Assembly: GCA_036655915.1 (NCBI GenBank)
Contig: JAVVPE010000004.1
Coordinates: forward strand, 1-50,918
DNA: 50,918 nucleotides
Direction: 5' to 3'
Source of the DNA: JAVWGW01 sp036655915
Lineage (GTDB): Bacteria > Actinomycetota > Coriobacteriia > Coriobacteriales > Eggerthellaceae
A model generated the notes under the pieces. The model did not search any database and was not told where the DNA came from. It saw only the letters and a program-made list of their open reading frames with translations. The position numbers and the translations under genes are program-made. This document shows, piece after piece, positions 44,584 through 50,918 of this stretch. Numbering within the stretch: the stretch's first letter is position 1; each line of letters begins with the position of its first letter.

Positions 44584-45585
44584 TTACAGCAAAATCTTAG
44601 CTAAATCCTTCACGCGGTTGGAATAGCCACATTCGTTGTCATACCAGGAAATGCACTTGACGAAGTTGCCCTGGCCACCCATAACCATGGTAAGGCCACT
44701 GTCAAAGATGGAAGAATGCGTGTTGCCCACAACATCGATGGAAACAATCGGATCTTCCGTGTATTCCAAGATGCCCTTCATCGGGCCTTGCGCGGCGGCT
44801 TTCATGGCGGCGTTGATCGATTCGATCGTGGCCTCTTTTTCCAGTTCAACCGTTAAATCAACCATGGAACCATCCGGGGTGGGAACGCGGGTGGCAAAGC
44901 CATCAAGGCGACCCTTAAGCTGCGGCAATACCAGCGCGACCGCGCGGGCAGCACCCGTGGTGGTGGGGATCATGGAAACGGCGGCGGCACGCGCACGGCG
45001 CAGATCCTTGTGAGGCAAATCGAGAATTTTTTGATCGTTGGTGTAAGAATGGATCGTGTTCATGTAGCCGCGTTTGATGCCAAAAGTATCAAGCAGCACC
45101 TTGGCAAAGGGCGCCAGGCAGTTTGTGGTACACGATGCATTTGAAATGATGTTGTGCTTGGCGGGGTCATACTGATCGTCGTTGACGCCCATAACAATGG
45201 TGATGTCTTCATTTTTTGCCGGCGCGGAAATGATAACTTTTTTAGCACCCGCTTCCAGATGAGCCTTGGCAAGGTTGCCGTCGGTGAAAAAGCCCGTGGA
45301 TTCCACCACAACATCGACGCCCAGTTCGCCCCAGGGCAGCTTGGCCGGTTCGCGTTCGGAAAGCACCTTGACCGCGTGGCCATCGGCGTTGAAGCCATCG
45401 GCGGTTACGGTGACGCTATCGAAGGCGCGCCCGTGAATGGAATCGTATTTCAGCAGGTGAGCCATGGTGGGAATGTCGCCCAAATCGTTGATAGCAACCA
45501 CTTCAAGTTCCGGATCGTTTACCATCGCGCGAAACACCAAGCGACCGATGCGACCAAATCCGTTGATACCTACCTTCGTTGTCAT
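44584..45585 (-). CDS. gap: Type I glyceraldehyde-3-phosphate dehydrogenase
   Basis: 333 residues, NAD-dependent, oxidising and phosphorylating glyceraldehyde 3-phosphate. VGINGFGRIGRLVFRA at the start, AINDLGD with the NAD-selecting Asp34, and SNASCTTNCLAP with catalytic Cys152 are intact. The family end NECGYSNRVKDLA is present. ATG 45585 follows GAAAGGGG. A terminator after whiA separates it from the upstream block, so gap likely has its own promoter. Confidence 0.98.
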   Translation of the reverse strand: MTTKVGINGFGRIGRLVFRAMVNDPELEVVAINDLGDIPTMAHLLKYDSIHGRAFDSVTVTADGFNADGHAVKVLSEREPAKLPWGELGVDVVVESTGFFTDGNLAKAHLEAGAKKVIISAPAKNEDITIVMGVNDDQYDPAKHNIISNASCTTNCLAPFAKVLLDTFGIKRGYMNTIHSYTNDQKILDLPHKDLRRARAAAVSMIPTTTGAARAVALVLPQLKGRLDGFATRVPTPDGSMVDLTVELEKEATIESINAAMKAAAQGPMKGILEYTEDPIVSIDVVGNTHSSIFDSGLTMVMGGQGNFVKCISWYDNECGYSNRVKDLAKILL

Positions 45586-45681
45586 ACGTATCCCCTTTCA
45601 TAAAGATACTCAAAAACCAGAACGCTTTCCACGATAATAAGCCACGGGTTTCGCGCCTTATACCCCTTGAGGGTTTCCCAC

Positions 45682-45713
45682 AAAAAAAGCATGCCGAAGC
45701 GTGCGCGGCACAC
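45682..45713 (-). terminator. Rho-independent terminator after whiA
   Basis: Arms gcatgccg (45689-45696) and cggcacac (45706-45713), the stem including wobble pairs, followed on the minus strand by TTTTTTT. It lies 11 bases past the whiA stop. Confidence 0.8.
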
Positions 45714-45724
45714 GAGGTTTTATT

Positions 45725-46654
45725 TTAATCTATTATTTCGGCGGCCATCTGTTCAATGCGGCGAACGCGGTGGTAAACGGCCGATTTGGAAAGCGGAGGG
45801 TTGGCGCGCTGCCCCAATTCCTTCAGCGTCGCATCGGGGTAGGTCACGCGCAACTTGATATATTCTTGCAGCGCGGGCGGCACTTTTTCCATACCGTGCG
45901 TTTCCACAACGCGGCGAATGGCCATAATTTGATCGACCGAGGAAGAAGCGCTTTTGGCCTGGTTCGCAATTTCGGCGTTGACGCGCCGGTTCACATCGTT
46001 GCGCACACTTTTGATGACGCGTTCGTTTTCCATGGCCAGCGCGCATTGGTGGGCACCCACAAAGGCAAGAAATTCCGCTATGGCCGTGCCGCTTTTGAGG
46101 TAGATGGTATAGGCGGACCGGCGCGCCATAATGCGCGCGTGGATTTCTTTTGCTTCCATCAGCGCCACGATGTCGTGGGCCATCGTTTCGGATTCCACCG
46201 TCATTTCAAAGTGGAAATCGCCACGCGGATTGGAAATGAAGCCGCTGCCCAAAAACGCGCCGCGCAAATAGGCGGCCACGCAGCACTGCTTTTCAACCAG
46301 ATGTGCGTCGATACCCATTTCAAGGCCGTCGCCGGCAAGCACGCCCATATCGCGCAGCGCCGCTTCAAGGCCGGGCTGCGTGTTCACGCCTATTAAATAG
46401 TTGGGCGTTTTATGCAGCACGCTGCGGCGCACCGTCAATTCGGTTTTAAGCGAATATATGGTGTGCAGCAGTTTGATGATCAGCCGCGCCACCGAAGGCG
46501 CGTCGGTAGCCACTTCGATGCGGTATTTACCCGGGCCGCTAAAAAACAGCGTGCCTTCGATGCGCACCAGGGCGGCAAGCGTCGCCTTTTCGCAATGCGA
46601 ACAGGTCGGTGCCACGCGCGCCAGTTCTTCTTTTACCTCTGCCGTGAACGACAC
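45725..46654 (-). CDS. whiA: DNA-binding protein WhiA (sporulation/cell-division regulator family)
   Basis: 309 residues. An N-terminal homing-endonuclease-like (LAGLIDADG fold) region includes GAFLGSGFISNPRGDFHFE; a C-terminal helix-turn-helix includes LGQRANPPLSKSAVYHRVRR. In Streptomyces WhiA controls sporulation division; in non-sporulating Gram-positives it affects division and metabolism. It begins with GTG 46654, 22 bases inside the end of yvcK, the usual tight arrangement of rapZ-yvcK-whiA. Confidence 0.95.
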   Translation of the reverse strand: MSFTAEVKEELARVAPTCSHCEKATLAALVRIEGTLFFSGPGKYRIEVATDAPSVARLIIKLLHTIYSLKTELTVRRSVLHKTPNYLIGVNTQPGLEAALRDMGVLAGDGLEMGIDAHLVEKQCCVAAYLRGAFLGSGFISNPRGDFHFEMTVESETMAHDIVALMEAKEIHARIMARRSAYTIYLKSGTAIAEFLAFVGAHQCALAMENERVIKSVRNDVNRRVNAEIANQAKSASSSVDQIMAIRRVVETHGMEKVPPALQEYIKLRVTYPDATLKELGQRANPPLSKSAVYHRVRRIEQMAAEIID

Positions 46655-47760
46655 AGCTTGATCACCCCCGCAAAAGCATCGCGCAAAGCCTGCGGGTCGT
46701 GCCAGGTGGGACGCTGCGGGTCAACCAAATCGCGTGCAATAACCACCGGCCCCAGCGACTGAATATAGTGCGCCGCCGTATAGTTAAGCGCCACGGGGCG
46801 AATGCGCCCGGCAAGCGTTTCTTTGGAAGCGGCATCAAGGGTGGAAGCGCCCGTCGCCGCGCCTTCACCACACGCCGCGTTGAAGCTTTCGGTCACCCCG
46901 CCTTCGGGGCGCAGCGGATGGGGCGTGTGCACTAACACGTAATCGACCAGGCCATCCATGCCGTGATCCATCAGGGCATCCACGTGTTCGGATGCCGAAA
47001 GCCCCCAGGTTTCGCCCTGCATATCGGCCAAGCTGCACACAAACACCGTTTTGCCTGCAGAAGCCGCAATGGCGTCGATTATGCCCGGCACCAACAAGTT
47101 GGGAATGATGGAAGTAAACAGCGACCCCGGGCCAAGCACGATAATGTCGGCCGCGCGGATGGCCGCCGCCGCAGGCTCGTAAGCCGAACAGGTGCCCGGC
47201 TGTTCAAGCCACACGCGATCAAGCGCCGTTTGCGAATGGCAGGCCCGCGCCTGACCTTGCAAAACAGCCCCGTCACGCGTGCGAGCGCACAGGGTAACTT
47301 TGTCCAGCGTTGAAGGGTACACGTGCCCGCAGGCTCCCAACAATTTTTCGCAAATGTCGATGGCTTCAGGAAACGAACCGGTGGCATCTTCTAAGGCCGA
47401 AAGCATCAAATTGCCCAGCGTATGGTTGTTGGCAAATTCAAAACGATACTTAAACGCGCGCGTCAGCGGGTCGCTGGGGTCAACGGCGAACGCTGCCAAA
47501 CACTTGCGAATATCGCCGGGGGGCGTCACGTTGGCTTCTTCGCGCAAAATGCCTGTTGATCCGCCATCATCGGCCATGGCCACAACGGCGCTGGTTTCGA
47601 TGCCCATAGAAAGCAGCGTGCGAATGGACACCGGTGCGCCCGTGCCGCCCCCGATAACAACCGCGCGCATACGCGCATGGGATGCCGAAAGCGGCAGCGT
47701 GTTTTTGATGCGCTCGAAAGCGGCAGTTGCCGAAGGATCTTGGGTAAAGGGATGCTTCAT
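46633..47760 (-). CDS. yvcK: YvcK/CofD-like UDP-sugar-binding protein
   Basis: 375 residues. The fold is that of CofD-like 2-phospho-L-lactate transferases, but the gene context (rapZ, whiA) marks it as YvcK (GlmR), a cytosolic factor binding UDP-GlcNAc and affecting gluconeogenic growth and peptidoglycan precursors in Bacillus. AVVIGGGTGAPVSIRTLLS, VAMADDGGSTGILREE and VLGPGSLFTSIIPNLLVPG are conserved. ATG 47760 is chosen; a GTG directly before it is also possible. It overlaps whiA by 22 bases. Confidence 0.94.
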   Translation of the reverse strand: MKHPFTQDPSATAAFERIKNTLPLSASHARMRAVVIGGGTGAPVSIRTLLSMGIETSAVVAMADDGGSTGILREEANVTPPGDIRKCLAAFAVDPSDPLTRAFKYRFEFANNHTLGNLMLSALEDATGSFPEAIDICEKLLGACGHVYPSTLDKVTLCARTRDGAVLQGQARACHSQTALDRVWLEQPGTCSAYEPAAAAIRAADIIVLGPGSLFTSIIPNLLVPGIIDAIAASAGKTVFVCSLADMQGETWGLSASEHVDALMDHGMDGLVDYVLVHTPHPLRPEGGVTESFNAACGEGAATGASTLDAASKETLAGRIRPVALNYTAAHYIQSLGPVVIARDLVDPQRPTWHDPQALRDAFAGVIKLCRSRQR

Positions 47761-47767
47761 CACAGGC

Positions 47768-48754
47768 TCAGTGCTTCTCTACCACGGTTTCAGCCAACGC
47801 AATATCGCGATGCGTCACGCTGACCTGATAGCGTTCGCTGCGCAAAAAAGCGCCGGTTGCAACGGCTAAGGCCACGCTGCGATGTTGGCCGCCCGTGCAC
47901 CCCACGGCAATGGCCAGCTGCTGCTTGCCTTCGGCCACATAACCAGGCATGATGCAAGAAAGAAGCGCGCACCAGCGGTCAAGAAATTCCTTGGTTTCGC
48001 GGCGCTGAATAACGTAATCGCGCACTTCGGCATCCAGGCCAGTCAAGCAGCGCAGTTCGGGTTCGTAAAAGGGATTAGGCAAAAACCGCACGTCGATAAC
48101 AATATCGGCATCGGCGGGGGCACCGTGTTTGAAGCCGAACGAATACACGATCACATTGAGGCCTTCGCGGTCGCTTTCTTCGGCAAACAGGCTGCGCAGA
48201 CGGTCGCGCAGTTCACGCGGCTTCTGGGTGGATGTATCGATGATGGCGTTGGCGGCTTCGCGCACCTTGGCCAAAAGTTTGCGTTCGCGGGCGATGCCCT
48301 GCGTGATGGTCATGGACCGGTCGCACAGCGGGTGGCGGCGGCGGCTGGCCTTGTAGCGGGCAAGCAGGCTTTCGTCGCTTGCATCCAAAAAGATGATGCG
48401 ATAGGTAAGGCCGGCATCTTTAAGATGGGCCAATTCGTTGAATAAGTCGAAGAAGAAATCTTGGTTGCGCGCATCACACACCACGGCCAAACGGCGAGAT
48501 TGCGCAGGTTGACCAGGTATGTTGGCAAGGCTTACCAAGCTCATAAGCAAGTTGGGGGGCAAGTTGTCGATGCAGTAATAGCCCAAATCCTCGAAGGTGT
48601 GCACGGCTTCGGTGCGCCCGGCGCCGCTCATGCCCGTGATGATGATCAAATCGGGCTCAAGCACCCCCAGCGGGGCACCCTCCCCCAGCGGGGCTGCTTC
48701 CCCCAGCGCTTCGGGCGCCTGCGCGGCTTGTTTTTGGAATGGGGAATCGCTCAT
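47768..48754 (-). CDS. rapZ: RapZ-family nucleotide-binding protein
   Basis: 328 residues. The N-terminal P-loop domain has TGMSGAGRTEAVHTFEDLGY, the next segment CIDNLPPNLL is diagnostic, and the C-terminal domain contains VGCTGGQHRSVALA. In E. coli RapZ binds small RNAs that control glucosamine-6-phosphate synthase; in Actinobacteria its role is less clear. The first 30 residues carry a Gly/Ala/Pro-rich extension. It overlaps uvrC by 4 bases (ATGA). Confidence 0.95.
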   Translation of the reverse strand: MSDSPFQKQAAQAPEALGEAAPLGEGAPLGVLEPDLIIITGMSGAGRTEAVHTFEDLGYYCIDNLPPNLLMSLVSLANIPGQPAQSRRLAVVCDARNQDFFFDLFNELAHLKDAGLTYRIIFLDASDESLLARYKASRRRHPLCDRSMTITQGIARERKLLAKVREAANAIIDTSTQKPRELRDRLRSLFAEESDREGLNVIVYSFGFKHGAPADADIVIDVRFLPNPFYEPELRCLTGLDAEVRDYVIQRRETKEFLDRWCALLSCIMPGYVAEGKQQLAIAVGCTGGQHRSVALAVATGAFLRSERYQVSVTHRDIALAETVVEKH

Positions 48755-50688
48755 AGTGTTTCCTCCTGCACTTGCACTGCCTGTGTCGTCGTCTCATTAT
48801 ACTGCTGCAACACCGCGTAAAGCTCTTCGGCCACTTCATCGGGCACAACATGCGCATCTTTTATTTCGGCAAGCGTGGCCGCCTTCAGCGCGCGAAACGA
48901 TTTGAACGCCCGCAGCACCGCCTTTTTGCGCACGGGCCCTAAGCCCACCACATCGTCAAGCACGCTGGCCGTCATCGCCTTGGCGCGCACTTCGCGGTGA
49001 AAGGTGATGGCGAAACGGTGGGCTTCGTCGCGCACCTGTTTTACCAGGTAGAGCGAAGCTGACCCGGAAGGCAACACCACCGGGCCGGTTTCTTGCCAGG
49101 GCACGAAAAGTTCTTCGTCGCGCTTGGCCAGGCCCGCCACCGCAATATCGCTTAGCCCCAAGGCGTCAAGCTGCTGGATGGCCGCGGTCAGCTGAGGCTT
49201 GCCGCCATCGACTATCAGCAGGTCGGGGCGGGCGCCAAAGCGTTCATCGGCCATGCGCTCGGGGGCATAGCGGCGCGCCAACACTTCCCCCATCATGGCG
49301 AAGTCGTTGGATTCATCAGTTTGCATGCGAATGCGGAAGCGGCGATACTGATTTTTATCCGGCTTGCCGTTGGTAAACACCACCATGGAAGCCACCGAAT
49401 GCTTGCCGTGAATGGTTGAAATGTCGAAACATTCTATGCGCATCGGTGCGGCATTTAGGGCAAGCGCGCTTTCTAGCTGCAACAGCGCGTTGTTGATGCG
49501 CTTGTCTTCGTAATTCGTGCGCACCTTGTAGCGCATAAGCGTGTGCTTCGCGTTGTTTTCGGCCATGGCAAGCATTTCGTATTTCTCGCCTTTGAGCGGG
49601 GCGGAAAAATGCACGCGGGCGCCGTGGGTGTTTGCACGTTTTTCGGTCAGCCACTCTTGCATGACCTGCGCATCTTCGGGCATATCCCGCACAATAAGCT
49701 CATGCGGAATCGAAGTGGTCGTGTCGTAATAGCGCAGGAAAAATACGTGCAACAAATCTTCATCGGGAATGTCGCGACCCTTGTTCAACACAAATTCGTT
49801 GCCATTGATAACGCGGCCTTCACGGATCATGAACACGTGCACGCCCGCGATGGTTTCTTCACGGAAAACCCCTATGACATCGGCATTAAGGTTGCGCGAA
49901 GAAACAACGTGCTGCTTGTCGGTCAGCGATTCTATGGTGTCGATGCGCGCCTTGATGCGTGCCGCACGCTCAAAATCAAGCTCTTCGGCCGCCTGGCTCA
50001 TTTCGTCGCGCAAATCTTCTAAAAACTCGCGTTGGTGTCCCGACAAAAAGCGTTCGATGCGCTTGATATTTTTGCGGTATTCATCGGGTGTTATCTTGCC
50101 GCAGCAGGCACCCGGCCCTATGCCCACATGGGCATCGAAACACGGGCGCATCTCCTGGCCCAAAAATACTCCGAGGTCATCGCGCTGCAGCCTGCGCGTC
50201 ATGTGGCGCCAGGTGGCACAGCTTGTGGCGCACACCGGCACGATGCGCCGGGCAATGTCAACTAAATCGCGCGCCGCACGGCTATCGGTATACGGCCCAA
50301 AATAACGGGTGGTGCTGCGGTGCTTTTCGCGCGTGTATTTGATGGCGGGAAACATATCGCCCTTGGTAAGCGCGATGAAGGGGTAGCTTTTATCATCCTT
50401 GAAATCGGCGTTGAAAAACGGCGAATACTGGCTGATCAGGTTTTTTTCTAGCACCAAGCTTTCGTGTTCGTTTTCAACAACGATATATTCAAACGAAGCA
50501 ATCTGTTCAAGCATCAGCGGAATTTTGGCGCGTTCATCTTGCAAGTTGACGTATTGGCGCATGCGCGCGCGCAATTGCTTGGCCTTGCCCACATAGATAA
50601 CTTCGCCCGCCGCATCCTTCCACAAGTAAACACCCGGAAGCGTGGGAACATCGGCCAACTGCCGCTTTATGTGTTCAAGATCAGCCAT
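48751..50688 (-). CDS. uvrC: UvrABC system protein C
   Basis: 645 residues. It makes both incisions during nucleotide excision repair with UvrB. GIY-YIG domain at the start (LPGVYLWKDAAGEVIYVGK), a UVR motif for UvrB binding (EELDFERAARIKARID), the RNase H-like 5' nuclease domain with ECFDISTIHG and IVDGGKPQL, and C-terminal helix-hairpin-helix (DDVVGLGPVRKKAVL). All are in order. It is the first gene of the uvrC-rapZ-yvcK-whiA operon. Confidence 0.97.
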   Translation of the reverse strand: MADLEHIKRQLADVPTLPGVYLWKDAAGEVIYVGKAKQLRARMRQYVNLQDERAKIPLMLEQIASFEYIVVENEHESLVLEKNLISQYSPFFNADFKDDKSYPFIALTKGDMFPAIKYTREKHRSTTRYFGPYTDSRAARDLVDIARRIVPVCATSCATWRHMTRRLQRDDLGVFLGQEMRPCFDAHVGIGPGACCGKITPDEYRKNIKRIERFLSGHQREFLEDLRDEMSQAAEELDFERAARIKARIDTIESLTDKQHVVSSRNLNADVIGVFREETIAGVHVFMIREGRVINGNEFVLNKGRDIPDEDLLHVFFLRYYDTTTSIPHELIVRDMPEDAQVMQEWLTEKRANTHGARVHFSAPLKGEKYEMLAMAENNAKHTLMRYKVRTNYEDKRINNALLQLESALALNAAPMRIECFDISTIHGKHSVASMVVFTNGKPDKNQYRRFRIRMQTDESNDFAMMGEVLARRYAPERMADERFGARPDLLIVDGGKPQLTAAIQQLDALGLSDIAVAGLAKRDEELFVPWQETGPVVLPSGSASLYLVKQVRDEAHRFAITFHREVRAKAMTASVLDDVVGLGPVRKKAVLRAFKSFRALKAATLAEIKDAHVVPDEVAEELYAVLQQYNETTTQAVQVQEETL

Positions 50689-50757
50689 AGCGTTTCATTT
50701 TAGCGCAAGACACAAGCGAAAACCGCTTTGAGGATGCCTTTCTTGGACAAACCTTTT

Positions 50758-50788
50758 TTGCATAATTCCAGACTGAATGGGATTATGC
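50758..50788 (+). terminator. Inverted repeat upstream of uvrC, possible terminator of an unseen plus-strand transcript or leader element
   Basis: Perfect 8-bp arms tgcataat (50758-50765) and attatgca (50781-50788) followed by TTTTTG on the plus strand. No plus-strand gene in the window ends nearby, so its role is unclear. Confidence 0.4.
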
Positions 50789-50814
50789 ATTTTTGTTGGG
50801 AATGTTGCTAGTAT

Positions 50815-50918
50815 TGCAGGGAGGTCCCTCCCTGCACGTTTGCCCACGCTTGCCGTCGTGGGTGGGTTTGGTGCCTGCGGCCGATTGCTTTTGTTTTTTT
50901 GTGGCGATAAGACTTTCG
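50815..50918. other. Structured right-edge segment without a recognised gene
   Basis: It holds a near-perfect palindrome gcagggaggtccctccctgc (50817-50836), a second repeat cccacg/cgtggg (about 50843-50862) and a T-run (50892-50898). No convincing protein frame was seen. It could be part of a structured RNA, a leader or an intergenic terminator cut by the window edge. Confidence 0.4.

Noticed and set aside
48640..48754. RapZ P-loop with Arg instead of Lys (SGAGRT)
   Set aside because: The same form is usual in actinobacterial RapZ proteins to my knowledge, so it is not a defect.

Overview
The window reads as a chromosomal segment of a Gram-positive actinobacterium of the class Coriobacteriia, probably Eggerthellales. 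The reasons are gene order and protein style: the actinobacterial block uvrC-rapZ-yvcK-whiA-gap-pgk-tpiA-gpmI ... secG, an NADP-dependent isocitrate dehydrogenase, a Ski2-like helicase with a DUF3516-type tail, a SpaA/Cna-B type surface protein, and moderately high GC. The assignment is inference from the sequence alone.

Layout. Positions 1-2760 form a small accessory, partly decayed region: a SpaA-like surface adhesin that runs off the left edge and lacks a recognisable N-terminus, an apparently intact Fic-family AMP-transferase, and a HipA-like kinase remnant whose catalytic core is missing. The region abuts a tRNA-Pro gene. Positions 3094-13000 carry housekeeping and small transport genes: hemH-coaBC; a CmpB-family membrane protein with an HxlR regulator; a PEBP-VOC-AEC transporter run; and ileS-lspA-rluA-like. 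Positions 13225-20715 hold DegV, an aminotransferase-fold protein without the PLP lysine, dinB, icd and a large helicase. Positions 20722-25862 hold a transporter, an anchored M20 hydrolase and two envelope sugar genes (GT2, glf). Positions 26014-28301 hold pta and ackA, tail to tail instead of in one operon. Then come a HIT protein, xseB-xseA, a zinc peptidase, RNase D, a lipid kinase, a TerC protein behind a yybP-ykoY (manganese) riboswitch, an unknown membrane-anchored protein, and an APC permease. Three tRNAs (Val, Cys, Gly), a CDF metal transporter, tRNA-Leu and secG follow. From about 39300 to the right edge the minus strand carries a Cache-GGDEF diguanylate cyclase, lower glycolysis (gpmI, tpiA, pgk, gap) and the whiA-yvcK-rapZ-uvrC block.

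How the genes work together. The gap to gpmI genes give a contiguous route from glyceraldehyde-3-phosphate to 2-phosphoglycerate. Pta and AckA make acetate and ATP from acetyl-CoA. IleS, LspA and the pseudouridine synthase serve translation and lipoprotein maturation. UvrC, XseAB and DinB are repair or mutagenesis functions. The TerC protein with its riboswitch and the CDF transporter suggest metal homeostasis.

Most of the window is ordinary. I found no convincing new multi-gene system. The observations most worth following are the lysine-less aminotransferase-fold protein (14187-15320), the adhesin/Fic/HipA junctions beside tRNA-Pro, the manganese riboswitch, the in-frame hexamer repeat before pgk, the diguanylate cyclase between glycolysis and secG, and the structured segment at the right edge.
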